From UBA4722 sp044221135 (GTDB lineage: Bacteria; Pseudomonadota; Gammaproteobacteria; DSM-16500): a stretch of DNA of 39,846 nt. Where the stretch lies: contig JBGAPT010000016.1 in assembly GCA_044221135.1 (NCBI GenBank), positions 1 to 39,846 of the forward strand, given 5' to 3'. Below are positions 1 through 8,541 of the stretch, one piece after another (within the stretch, counting starts at the first letter, position 1; each line of letters begins with the position of its first letter). A program made the translations under genes and the position numbers. Below the pieces are notes generated by a model. The model saw nothing but the letters and a program-made list of their open reading frames with translations, was not told the DNA's origin and did not search any database.

Positions 1-822
1 AATTTCTTGATCGCCATGGGACCAACCTAAACGCACTAAATAATTTAATAAGGCTTCTGGTAAAAAACCCTCTTCTCGATATTGCATGACACTTACTGCG
101 CCATGACGTTTTGAAAGACGTTTGCCATCACTTCCTAAAATCATTGATACATGCGCATAGTGGGGTGGGGTGACGCCTAATGCTTGTAAAATATTAATTT
201 GGCGTGGCGTATTGTTAATATGGTCATCACCGCGAATGACATGGGTGATTTTCATGTCTAAATCATCGACGACTACTGTAAAGTTATAAGTAGGTGTGCC
301 ATCGCTTCGGAGAATAATTAAATCATCTAATTCTGAATTATTAAAAATCAGTTTACCGCGAATCAAATCGTCAAACTCAACAATGCCTGCAACAGGATTA
401 CGAAAACGTACAACATAACTACCGGTTTGTGTTTCTTGAAGAGCACGGCAGTGACCGTCGTAGCGCGGTTTTTCTTTATTTTCTATTTGTAAGTGACGTA
501 AATTTTCCAGACGCTCTTTTGAGCAATAACAACGGTACGCTTTGCCTTCTTGTAATAATTGCTCGCTGATAGCACGATAGCGGTCAAAACGCTGAGTTTG
601 ATAATAAAGGCCTTGATCATAATGCAAATCTAGCCATTGCATTGCATCCAGTATCGCATCCACTGATTCTTGTGTAGAACGTTCTGTATCCGTATCTTCA
701 ATACGTAAGATAAATTGGCCTTTCATTTTTCGTGCATATAACCAGCAATATAAAGCAGTACGAGCACCGCCTACGTGTAAATAACCGGTAGGGCTGGGAG
801 CAAAGCGGGTAACAACTGTCAT
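1..822 (-). CDS. gltX: Glutamyl-tRNA synthetase, C-terminal part outside the window
   Basis: Charges tRNA-Glu with glutamate in the cytoplasm. The 274 visible codons start at an ATG preceded by AAGG and read MTVVTRFAPSPTGYLHVGG. The class I signature (HVGG version of HIGH) is at residues 16-19, and the second ATP-binding signature, KRLSKRHG, is at about 234-241, as in bacterial GltX. The rest of the catalytic core, including the IEDTDTERS stretch, is normal. The anticodon-binding domain lies to the left of the window. This is the only clear housekeeping gene at this edge and probably marks the backbone boundary of the accessory region. Identity is certain. Confidence 0.97.
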   Translation of the reverse strand, partial: MTVVTRFAPSPTGYLHVGGARTALYCWLYARKMKGQFILRIEDTDTERSTQESVDAILDAMQWLDLHYDQGLYYQTQRFDRYRAISEQLLQEGKAYRCYCSKERLENLRHLQIENKEKPRYDGHCRALQETQTGSYVVRFRNPVAGIVEFDDLIRGKLIFNNSELDDLIILRSDGTPTYNFTVVVDDLDMKITHVIRGDDHINNTPRQINILQALGVTPPHYAHVSMILGSDGKRLSKRHGAVSVMQYREEGFLPEALLNYLVRLGWSHGDQEI

Positions 823-933
823 AAGGGACCTTTTATTGATCTATTTGAGGTTGCCGTATTGTAACAGCGAATTCTTAAAGTCTAAATAGTAGAGAGGGGG
901 GCGGTGTGGTTCTATCTTAGGCTGATTCAATGT

Positions 934-2238
934 CTACGCCGCATTTGGCTTTCCTGTGTGTATTCTAACAGCGGGTCCTTCTGTACTTTGTGTCGCATCA
1001 TTAGCAGCCGCTGTTTTTTCATTAACAGAAGCTGCTTTGTTTGCAAGAGGAATATAGCCAGGTAGTTTTTTTGCTTCTACAATCGCTTTTTCTAAACACT
1101 GAACGGCAGGGCTTTTTTCCTTGCTTCCCATGACAGCTCGTTTAATAAAGGATTGCTTTCGCTGTGCTTCATTTTGAACTGAAGACTTTGCTGCTTCTAA
1201 TGCATCTACCAGGTCATTAGCTGATTTTTCGCCTCGTTGATGCTGGCCCGCTAATGTTAATATGCTAAAAAAATGTCTTTTAGTTGCCTCACTGGATAAT
1301 GGTGGAGGAGGTAGCAAAATTTTTTCTATTTCTTGTAGAATGGCAAAAGTCATTTGAGGTTCTACTATAGATTTTAATTGATTTTCTAATCCTGTTTTCC
1401 CTAAAAATGCATCGCGGATAAAGTCTGAATCTGTTTTGATGTGCTGCAATTTAAATATTCCGTTTTCAAGCTTATATAACACTTCTACTGGGCCATTAAT
1501 AACAGCAGAGGGTCTACCAGTACTCTGTTCTTGTGCAGTATATCCCTCTACTGTCGCCCGAAAATAAACTTGATTGTTTTCTGTATCCCGATAAAGATCG
1601 GTATCTAGATTCACAGGACTATATGCTCTTCCAGCACCCAGCCCTATCTCATTATTGTAATTTAGTGGATGCATAAGAAGACTCATTAAATTTTGCGAAT
1701 AAGAAACATTAATTTGCTCAGGTGTAATTCCTAATTCTTCTTCAATTATTTTATCGAAGCCAGCTAGTCTGGCGTGACCTCCTTTTAATGCATCAATTAA
1801 TTGACCATTAAGCAGTGGATCATCATGCTGAATAATTCCTTTATCAAAAGGCAATTCATTTAATCGCGCCAAAGATGAAGGTTCTATAGGCGTTTCAATC
1901 CAGTTTCCATCACCAGGGTTACCATACAGGATAAATTTGCCACCTTTTTGTATTAAGATGGGCCTATTGTTATCTTGTGCTTCTTTCTTTTTTTCTTCGC
2001 TTATTGTTTCTTTGTCTTTCAATGATATTAGAGAAAGATCACAACCCGTTGCTTTCATGTTCCAGGGCAATCTCTTTTTTACGCCATTTATTTTTACCTC
2101 TCTTGAAATATCCTTTCTGGCACTTTCTAATCCCTCAGTAGCAGGAGCATCCTCGTAGAGGCCTTCCATCGGCGTTGCATGAGGATTAGCATCTTTTCTG
2201 AGTTCTTCAGCGGTAAGAGTATGTTGGTAGCTATGCAT
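934..2238 (-). CDS. Orphan 434-aa protein, candidate secreted effector
   Basis: I do not recognise this family. The protein is soluble, with no signal peptide or membrane helix. It is charged at the N-terminus (residues 1-90, with a Lys/Glu-rich stretch near 75-88), has a globular middle, and contains a four-proline run near residue 312 before a helical, Lys/Ala-rich C-terminus. The ATG start has a strong GAGGAG ribosome site. A CTATACTTAA promoter element lies about 110 bp upstream. It sits between gltX and another orphan on the same strand with over 300 bp between them, so it is probably a single-gene transcript. The effector role is inferred from genomic company only. Confidence 0.75.
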   Translation of the reverse strand: MHSYQHTLTAEELRKDANPHATPMEGLYEDAPATEGLESARKDISREVKINGVKKRLPWNMKATGCDLSLISLKDKETISEEKKKEAQDNNRPILIQKGGKFILYGNPGDGNWIETPIEPSSLARLNELPFDKGIIQHDDPLLNGQLIDALKGGHARLAGFDKIIEEELGITPEQINVSYSQNLMSLLMHPLNYNNEIGLGAGRAYSPVNLDTDLYRDTENNQVYFRATVEGYTAQEQSTGRPSAVINGPVEVLYKLENGIFKLQHIKTDSDFIRDAFLGKTGLENQLKSIVEPQMTFAILQEIEKILLPPPPLSSEATKRHFFSILTLAGQHQRGEKSANDLVDALEAAKSSVQNEAQRKQSFIKRAVMGSKEKSPAVQCLEKAIVEAKKLPGYIPLANKAASVNEKTAAANDATQSTEGPAVRIHTGKPNAA

Positions 2239-2573
2239 AGAAATAATCTCCTCATTGATCGCTTACTCACAACTTATAAGAGTCAATGCAGATTAGGTGA
2301 CTTGCTATATTGTTCTCATTATCTAAATCGTTGAATCAAGTTCATTTTAAGTATAGACGTTATTCTGAAGTTTGTTTTCTATATCTTTAACTATTTGAAT
2401 AAAATAATACTTATTTTTTGATGTGAAAGCTGGGCTTGTCGCATAAATCCAGGTTCTCAGTAAAAAACCCTTTTCATTAGATAAATTTGCTAAATTGTAA
2501 TAGAACCCGGCGTGCTCAGGTTTACGTTTTTGATAGGTTCTTTAGTTCAAGTCTGGAAAAGCTATTTTTCTTT
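2239..2573. other. 335-bp intergenic region
   Basis: Holds the putative promoter of the gene to its left (2347-2357). From about 2432 the sequence is more GC-balanced and includes GGGCTTGTCGCATAAATCC. That resembles the outer end of an insertion sequence, but I see no matching inverted end and no transposase, so it is left unassigned. No ORF with a ribosome site was seen. Confidence 0.4.
2347..2357 (-). promoter_or_regulatory. Putative sigma-S-type extended -10 (TCTATACTTAA)
   Basis: On the minus strand the sequence reads TCTATACTTAA, matching the published E. coli sigma-S extended -10 consensus KCTAYACTTAA. No good -35 hexamer is present, as is common for sigma-S promoters. It lies about 110 bp upstream of the ATG at 2238. 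The same element precedes the genes starting at 5236 and 39320. Confidence 0.5.
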
Positions 2574-3617
2574 TTAAAGAATAGCACAACCTTTATAAGT
2601 CACTGCTGCAACGGTTACTGCTCCTGCACCAATAACCAATTTTCTTGGAATACGTGAAAATAAAGTGCAACAAGCATTATTTTTCCCATATATTGCTATT
2701 GCTCCAGCGGCACCTGTAAGGATAGCTTCTTTCCCTAGTGTGAGACCGTTATCTAGAGGAGAATCATCTGTTATTTCAGAGGGAACAGAAGCAGCGTTAG
2801 TCGAAGTGGTACTGAGAATCTCTGGTTCAGATGGAGTCTGAGTAGCAGTGAGCTGTTCATTTGAAGCAGCATTTGTCATTTCTTTATGCCATTCCGTTGA
2901 TGTCTGTATTCCATGATTAACCACATGGGTTTCATTTATTTTGTTAATTTCTTGAGGGAGAGCACTGGAATCAATTGCTTGATTAGGTATATTACTAATG
3001 GTATTAGCTGTTTCACTAGTAGTAGCTGATATATCTAAATGAGTAGAAATAATCGATGATGTTGCATCAGTTATATCACTGGCAGGAGATAAAGCATCTA
3101 CTGCTTCACTTATATCAGTAACAGTAGATAAAGTATTTGTTGCTTGAGTTATATCATTAGCAGTAGATAAAGTATCTGTTACCTTAATTAAATCAGTAGC
3201 AGATAAAGTATTTGCTGCTTGAGTTATATCAGTAGCAGTAGATATCGTATCTGTTGCTGCTATATCGCCCATTACTCCTAAGCCAAAATCAAGAAGTAAC
3301 CTTCCTGTAAGAATTTTAGTGAGTGTTCGAACTGGTTTTTTCTCAATAGCATGCAAAACAGCTTCTACTGTCGCGATGGGATGAGCAATAGTTTGCCCAA
3401 CCCCATTTATTGTACGTATGGGATTCATACACATTTTGGGTAACCCGGTGAGGCCATCTACTACTCCACCTGCGCATTCATTCATTTGATAGAGTATATA
3501 ATTTGTTGAAGAAGCACTCCCTGGCTGTTGACCCAGGTTTTTTTCCTCCTGAGTGGGCCCTTGATTTTCAACGACTATGTAATCGTCATTTTCTTCTTCT
3601 GTAGCAGCGCTAAGCAT
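2574..3617 (-). CDS. Orphan 347-aa protein with 13-residue repeats and C-terminal membrane segments
   Basis: Family not recognised. Residues 1-40 are acidic. Residues 45-115 contain a Gly/Pro-rich stretch (GLTGLPKMCMNPIRTINGVG, then a helical part) that resembles the linker-like domains preceding toxins, though only loosely. Residues about 118-205 are roughly six tandem 13-residue units of the form DITQATNTLSTVT, rich in Ser/Thr/Asp. The C-terminus has two short hydrophobic glycine/alanine segments (about 302-316 and 329-346). The ATG start at 3617 has AGATATATGC upstream, with only a weak ribosome site. Low-complexity repeats plus terminal hydrophobic segments are common in Legionellales effectors. 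Function is unknown. Confidence 0.7.
   Translation of the reverse strand: MLSAATEEENDDYIVVENQGPTQEEKNLGQQPGSASSTNYILYQMNECAGGVVDGLTGLPKMCMNPIRTINGVGQTIAHPIATVEAVLHAIEKKPVRTLTKILTGRLLLDFGLGVMGDIAATDTISTATDITQAANTLSATDLIKVTDTLSTANDITQATNTLSTVTDISEAVDALSPASDITDATSSIISTHLDISATTSETANTISNIPNQAIDSSALPQEINKINETHVVNHGIQTSTEWHKEMTNAASNEQLTATQTPSEPEILSTTSTNAASVPSEITDDSPLDNGLTLGKEAILTGAAGAIAIYGKNNACCTLFSRIPRKLVIGAGAVTVAAVTYKGCAIL
3005..3266 (-). repeat. 39-bp tandem repeats inside a coding sequence
   Basis: The coding strand contains about six imperfect 39-bp units, each encoding DI-x2-A-x-(N/D)TLS-x3 or a close variant. They keep the reading frame, so copy number can change without breaking the protein. 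Degeneracy increases toward the C-terminal end. Confidence 0.7.
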
Positions 3618-3682
3618 ATATCTCCAAGTGGTGAGAATGACTCTATTGTTATCTTTGATGGTTTGTACTACCTATACAATGC

Positions 3683-3717
3683 GTCCGCCCGACTACTTAA
3701 TAAGTGGCCGGGTGGAC
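3683..3717. repeat. 35-bp palindrome between orphan genes
   Basis: The arms GTCCGCCCG and CGGGTGGAC pair over nine positions with one wobble, and the inner part continues the stem imperfectly. Neither strand has a T-run after the stem, so a standard Rho-independent terminator is unlikely. It could be a REP-like extragenic palindrome or a solo end of a small mobile element. Confidence 0.6.
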
Positions 3718-3766
3718 TGACGTGAACATAAAAATAGGAATGGTCCTTCAATGACTTATTTTAAAA

Positions 3767-4666
3767 TCAATGGCCATTATTATTGCTGAAGCCATGCCTT
3801 GGCGGTGTAACATCAGATTTTGCAGCTGCATTGGTTCCTACAGCTAGAGCTGGCTGAGGTGTTGATTTGGTCAAGCCAAGCCTATTAAGCAGGCCTTTTG
3901 GTGGCTGTTGGGGAACAGCTGCATTACTCGCAGCAGCAGGCGGTTGCTGTTTTGGCAGGTTTTTATCAGATAAGAGGGGTGTTTTATTTCCATTCGATGG
4001 TGCTGCTTGTCCAGCAGAGGGTTCTCTAATACCTGCTTTTGGAGAAGGAACAATAGCTGGCGGCGGCAGTAAAGCGCTGGCTATTGCTTGATGAGAGGAT
4101 GGTTTTGATCTGGCCGCAGGAGGAGAATCCTTGGATTTATCTTTTTCATCCGCTACAGGGTCACGGCTAGATAAAGAAAAAGAAGATAAATCTCCGCTGA
4201 GCCCATCATCTTGTCGTACTTGACTGGGTGGTGTGGAGCCGGAGCTAGATAATGAATCTTTTGAAGCTCTTCTAACAGGTGTAAAGGCGCTATTGATGAT
4301 GGCTTGGCGTTCTTGGCGCAGTTCTTCTTTTTTTCTGTCTAAAGATGTAATTTCACTGTCTAATCCACCTATTTTTTTACCAAGCGAGGCAAGCCTCTCT
4401 TCGTTTTCGCTAGATTTTTTGTTTAGTTGTTCCGTTTTTTCAACATAAGAAGCAGTTTGTGTTTTAGTTTCTAAAATTCCGGCATCTATTTGTTTGGCCC
4501 TTGCTTCTAAAGAAGCTTGAAGTTGAGTTTGTTTTTCCAAGTCTTCGCGTGATTTTTTGAGGTGTTCTTCTCCTTCTTGTTCTTGCTCTTCTAATTTAGC
4601 AAGATAATCTTCTAATTCTTCTATGCTTAATGCTTCTAACTCTGCTGGGCTTAATCGAGCATTCAT
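3767..4666 (-). CDS. Coiled-coil protein with Pro/Ser-rich tail, candidate effector
   Basis: This 299-aa protein starts MNARLSPAEL at an ATG with an AGGAGA site; an ATG 45 bp farther upstream lacks a ribosome site. Residues 10-125 form a long Glu/Lys/Gln heptad-like coiled coil. Residues 130-299 are disordered, rich in Ser, Pro and Ala. The segment at 101-128 follows the pattern LDxEIxxLDxKKxELRQxR and is about half identical to residues 202-229 of the 636-aa protein encoded at 5236-7146, so the two probably share ancestry. No enzyme motif is seen. A protein-interaction or effector role is inference. Confidence 0.75.
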   Translation of the reverse strand: MNARLSPAELEALSIEELEDYLAKLEEQEQEGEEHLKKSREDLEKQTQLQASLEARAKQIDAGILETKTQTASYVEKTEQLNKKSSENEERLASLGKKIGGLDSEITSLDRKKEELRQERQAIINSAFTPVRRASKDSLSSSGSTPPSQVRQDDGLSGDLSSFSLSSRDPVADEKDKSKDSPPAARSKPSSHQAIASALLPPPAIVPSPKAGIREPSAGQAAPSNGNKTPLLSDKNLPKQQPPAAASNAAVPQQPPKGLLNRLGLTKSTPQPALAVGTNAAAKSDVTPPRHGFSNNNGH

Positions 4667-4925
4667 AAATTTCTCCTGTATTATTTTGTTAGTAAATGAA
4701 TAAAAAAACATACAACCGTATATAAATTTTTTTAAAGTAACACTAATGAGATTGTAAAAATGTAGTTAATAAAATGATTATAGTTAAATAAAGAAGATGC
4801 ATTATAACAAAAAAATTGAAACATTCACTAGATTAACATTTAAATCCATTAATGTCTTACAAAGAGTAATTAGCGAATTAAGAGTAGATGAATATAGAAC
4901 AAGTTATTTTATACATTTTATTATT

Positions 4926-5084
4926 GAGAGTGTTCACTGAACTGTGTCATTGTCATCCTGAGCCCTTACAAGGGTAAATTCCACGAAGAATCAGTTAAAA
5001 TTCTAGTGATCCTTCGCTGCCGCTTAGGATGACAGCGATGCTACATTAAATACGTAAAAATGACACAGTTAAATGAATACTCTC
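4926..5084. mobile_element. 159-bp MITE-like element with nested inverted repeats
   Basis: The outer 26-bp ends match at 23 of 26 positions in inverted orientation (left begins GAGAGTGTTCACTG, right arm inverted begins GAGAGTATTCATTT). Inside them TGTCATCCTGAGC (4951-4963) is mirrored by GCTTAGGATGACA (5022-5034). There is no ORF. The size and terminal repeats fit a non-autonomous element mobilised by a transposase encoded elsewhere. It occupies most of the 569-bp gap between 4666 and 5236; the rest of that gap holds the promoter of the next gene and AT-rich sequence with nothing else recognised. Confidence 0.7.
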
Positions 5085-5130
5085 TTTTTATTCGGCTTTT
5101 ACTTATTGAAAAATATGGTTTTTCTGCTTT

Positions 5131-5159
5131 CTGGCAGAATCATGTTGCTCGTCTATACT
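5131..5159 (+). promoter_or_regulatory. Putative promoter, CTGGCA-N17-TATACT with sigma-S-like -10
   Basis: CTGGCA (5131-5136) and TATACT (5154-5159) are separated by exactly 17 bp. The -10 is embedded in TCTATACTTAA, the sigma-S-type extended element also found before two other orphan genes here. It lies about 80 bp upstream of the TTG start at 5236. Confidence 0.55.
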
Positions 5160-5235
5160 TAACAGGAGATTGGAAAAACGCAGTTATAGTGGAGTAAGGA
5201 GTACTTTATTATAGAAAAAACTAAAGAGGTGCAGC

Positions 5236-7146
5236 TTGGATACTCATCATCGCGATACAAAGCTCAATGTGCTATTAGGTCAACTATCAACTGATCTGCA
5301 AAAGTATAATGAATTACGATATCAGTTACTGGTTGATTTACAATTCCATTTTGAAAACCTTGATGGTCTTAACAATACCTTAATTCATCAAAAGAAATTT
5401 GCAGTAGAACAAGCAGAGGAAAACATTGTATCTCAACAAAAGGAAAGTCAGATTCTAGCAAGACTGAATGAACAAATCCAAGAACAACGGAAAACAGAAG
5501 AAGAATTATCACTATACGAACAATTATGCTATGATAGACTTAAAAAAGAGCAGGAAATTTATTTTCTTGAATTAGAAATGAAACAAAAAGAAAAGCGATT
5601 ATCAGAATTATTTGAGGAAATAGAAAAAACCCGTCAACATCTAATAGATATATTATTTGATACGATTAAAGAATGCGAACAGCAAACATTGATTTTAGTT
5701 CATAGAATTCAAGAAATCGACAAAGAAATTGAGAAATGTAGAAAAGAAGCTATGGATTTAGAAGAAATCATTACAAGTAAAAATAAGGAAATTGAAAGAA
5801 ATAGAGATCGTATTCTAAATTTAAATGAAAAAATTGATCGATTAGATAACGAAATAGCAGCCTTAGATGAAAAAAAGATGGAGTTACGTCAAAATCGTCA
5901 TGAAATTCTTGAAAAAGGTTTTTCTTATACAGATCAAATATCAAAATTTAATTTATCTCTACTTCAAAGTCATGATGATCATCTAATGGGTCTCATTCAT
6001 CAAGTAGAGTTAATTTATCAGGGTATGGCAATTATTGAAATTCATCATGCCGACATTATCAAAGAATTAAAGCTAGCTTTGGCTAAAGAAGAAAAAATTG
6101 ATCATAATGTTATTGAAAATGAAGTAAAGAATATAGTAAAAAAACTCTTAGAAAAGCATTACAAAGAATTCTTGCCAGAAGAAGACTTCATTTATCTTAT
6201 TGCAGGGTTAGAATCTAACCCTTATTATAGAAAAGAAGTAGAAAGACTTATTTCTGAAATCATTCAATCACAAATTTTAGCTCGAGACTTAGAATCACAA
6301 ACTTTAGCTCGAGACTTAAATAGTAATCTAGATGCTATTAATATAATAGAAAAAGATCAAGCCTCTAAAGTAGCAGAAAAAATAGAAGCTGAAAAAGAAT
6401 GTGATCAAGTGGATCAAGAGCAGGCTAAATTAAAGGTTGAAGTATTAGAAGCGTCCGATAAACATAAAAAAGTAATTGAAAAACAGAGCGCATTGGAGCA
6501 AGAAAAATCAGAATGTTCAGATAAATTAAGCGAAGTAGACGCAGTAAAATCTACCTGTGAACAAATAGTGCAACAAGCAGAAGTGCGGCAAGCAACATTA
6601 GCAAGTGATAAAGCTTCAGTGAAAGAGTTGCTTGCAAGAAAAAGAAGAGAACAAGAAGCAAAAAACTCCACCTCCCAATCTTCTAAACCTGCATCAGCCA
6701 ATGATGGATATATTCGTCCGATGGGCCGCAATCCGGCAGCCAATAGAAATGAATTCGTATCCAACGGCCATGAAGAAAAATCACAAGACAAAAAAGATCA
6801 AGTTGAGCATGGTCAACAAGAGGCGGGCCATGATTTATCTTCTTCAGAAGGGTGTGGCCTTGTATCCATGTCGTCACCTTTAGACCGGGAAGAGCTTAGC
6901 AATTTACCTGAAACTACCTTAAATGAAATCTATGTACGCAGTGGAGAGCAGCTTTTCCATGTAAATAAAGATAAAAAAGAATGTATTGAAGTACCCAGTG
7001 ATCCTGAAAAAATAAAAACATTTGATGATGAAATGAAACCGACTCACACAGTTACCCGGTTAACGAAAGAGAAGCTAGAACAAATCCCATTAATCACAGA
7101 TTATTCCCCTTCAGAAAATAGAAGCGCAAGAGTAGCGTTAAGGTAA
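5236..7146 (+). CDS. Long coiled-coil protein, candidate effector
   Basis: A 636-aa protein almost wholly made of Glu/Lys/Gln/Leu heptads (residues about 15-225 and 355-480), with a more globular part near 235-350 and a polar, low-complexity C-terminal third. The start is TTG, supported by AGAGGTG eight bases upstream; no ATG nearby has a better site. Residues 202-229 match the coiled coil of the 299-aa protein at 3767-4666. A short tandem SQILARDLE/SQTLARDLN lies near residue 355. No signal peptide or catalytic motif is seen. Such proteins in amoeba-associated bacteria often act on host membranes or the cytoskeleton, but nothing here proves it. A structural SMC-like role is less likely because no ATPase head is present. 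Confidence 0.8.
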   Translation: MDTHHRDTKLNVLLGQLSTDLQKYNELRYQLLVDLQFHFENLDGLNNTLIHQKKFAVEQAEENIVSQQKESQILARLNEQIQEQRKTEEELSLYEQLCYDRLKKEQEIYFLELEMKQKEKRLSELFEEIEKTRQHLIDILFDTIKECEQQTLILVHRIQEIDKEIEKCRKEAMDLEEIITSKNKEIERNRDRILNLNEKIDRLDNEIAALDEKKMELRQNRHEILEKGFSYTDQISKFNLSLLQSHDDHLMGLIHQVELIYQGMAIIEIHHADIIKELKLALAKEEKIDHNVIENEVKNIVKKLLEKHYKEFLPEEDFIYLIAGLESNPYYRKEVERLISEIIQSQILARDLESQTLARDLNSNLDAINIIEKDQASKVAEKIEAEKECDQVDQEQAKLKVEVLEASDKHKKVIEKQSALEQEKSECSDKLSEVDAVKSTCEQIVQQAEVRQATLASDKASVKELLARKRREQEAKNSTSQSSKPASANDGYIRPMGRNPAANRNEFVSNGHEEKSQDKKDQVEHGQQEAGHDLSSSEGCGLVSMSSPLDREELSNLPETTLNEIYVRSGEQLFHVNKDKKECIEVPSDPEKIKTFDDEMKPTHTVTRLTKEKLEQIPLITDYSPSENRSARVALR

Positions 7147-7426
7147 ATTTTATTTGAATGCCTTAAATCGTTCTTAGTTGAAACTCATCATCCAAGCCCT
7201 GTATTTCGGTTAAAACGAATAGGGGTTCATTAGACCATAAAATATCCATAAAAATTTGAAAAAGCAGCTAGATTTTATAGAGGGACGGATTGTGAGTACT
7301 ATATATAAAAAAAATCCAGTTGAATTTTAAGCAAATTTGAATTACTGTTTTTCCTTGGAAGTGAAGTTATTCCAATATCAGCTATTGTTGAGTAAACACG
7401 GATCGTTATTTAAAAATAAAGGAATA

Positions 7427-8479
7427 ATGAAGATGCCAGCAGGAGCCGGTCAGCGAATACAAAAGATTATTTTGATAGAGGAAAATACAGAGACCACTTT
7501 TCCTCGTGATCTAGAAGAGAATGCACTCTATGTTCTAACGGTAAAATCGCTACAGTCAGAATCAAAAGAACTTTATATTGGATATCAAGGATGCACTTCT
7601 TGGATAAAGCAACCACCTAACATTTTTCCTTTATTGCGAAACACTAAAGCAGGAATTTATGTACGTCAGTGTCAAAGCACAATTCCTGAAGAAATCTTTG
7701 GAGCCTGTGATAAATTCGTCAATGAGTTAGGAAAAAACACTGTACGTGCAGCAGAAATTCTTGCTACATCAGGCACCACTGCATCGATTGCTAGAGTATT
7801 AGGAACATTAAAAAAAATTGAAGAAACAGCTACCTTAATCTCCATACCTGCGGCGGGAGCTGTTTTACACGCATCGTCTTCGGTATTAATAACCACTGCA
7901 TGGGGAGCCAGCCAATTTTTAGGTGGGGGCGTTCCTGTCATAGGGATGGTTGATGCAGCTCTCACTTTTGCAGAGGCTTTAAATAGGTTAGTATTCAAAT
8001 TCACGAGTGATCAAAAGTTTGGATTTGCAGCGTATGGTGAAGATATAGGTGATTTGTTAAGTTTACCTGTGTTGATTCGGAATTATAAAGCATGGGATTT
8101 ATATCAAGCAGGTGGAATTTGGCAACCTTCTCTTGTGATTGCTGCGCAAGGTTATGCCATCAAGGCTGCTTATGATTTTATAAAAGCGGCTATTGTTCTC
8201 AGTTGTTCCAAAAAAGTAGGAGTGGAACTCAATGAGCAACGCAGGGATTTACTTCTTCAAGGATTAAAATTGATTGGTTTTACATTATTAGCTTGTGGGC
8301 CAGCCTGTTTCACAGCGGGATTCACTGTTCTTGCTATGGCAGCTGCGGTTGCTTTGTATCATAATAGTGAACGAGTTCAAGCAATGGTTGATCCTGTACT
8401 GAATCTTTTTAAATGCAAGGGCCTGACCCTTTGTGATAGAACAATTGATAGCCCGAGTACATTCTTAAAGTCTCGTTGA
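7427..8479 (+). CDS. Orphan membrane protein, 350 aa
   Basis: Family not recognised. The chosen ATG has AAAGGA five bases upstream; a TTG 90 bp earlier is open but lacks a ribosome site. Residues about 1-90 form a soluble beta-rich domain. Residues about 130-195 and 280-315 contain long Ala/Gly-rich hydrophobic stretches that look like two pairs of membrane helices. The C-terminal 30 residues are polar and include three cysteines. It follows the coiled-coil gene by 280 bp on the same strand. Hydrophobic hairpins with soluble ends suit a protein inserted in a host or vacuolar membrane, but this is a guess. Confidence 0.75.
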   Translation: MKMPAGAGQRIQKIILIEENTETTFPRDLEENALYVLTVKSLQSESKELYIGYQGCTSWIKQPPNIFPLLRNTKAGIYVRQCQSTIPEEIFGACDKFVNELGKNTVRAAEILATSGTTASIARVLGTLKKIEETATLISIPAAGAVLHASSSVLITTAWGASQFLGGGVPVIGMVDAALTFAEALNRLVFKFTSDQKFGFAAYGEDIGDLLSLPVLIRNYKAWDLYQAGGIWQPSLVIAAQGYAIKAAYDFIKAAIVLSCSKKVGVELNEQRRDLLLQGLKLIGFTLLACGPACFTAGFTVLAMAAAVALYHNSERVQAMVDPVLNLFKCKGLTLCDRTIDSPSTFLKSR

Positions 8480-8541
8480 TACACTAAGAATAATGATGCA
8501 TCATTAGACAAGCCCTATTTATGAATGCTATAGAGGCTCTT

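Noticed and set aside
2432..2560. Possible insertion-sequence end between 934-2238 and 2574-3617
   Set aside because: The GGGCTTGTCGCATAAATCC motif looks IS-like, but no inverted partner or transposase remnant was found.
3867..4448. Plus-strand ORFs over the coiled-coil gene
   Set aside because: Shadows of a Pro/Ser/Ala-rich minus-strand gene that has a strong ribosome site and coherent coiled-coil composition.
6414..6877. Minus-strand ORFs within the 636-aa gene
   Set aside because: Cys/Ser-rich composition typical of antisense to Glu/Lys codons; no ribosome site.
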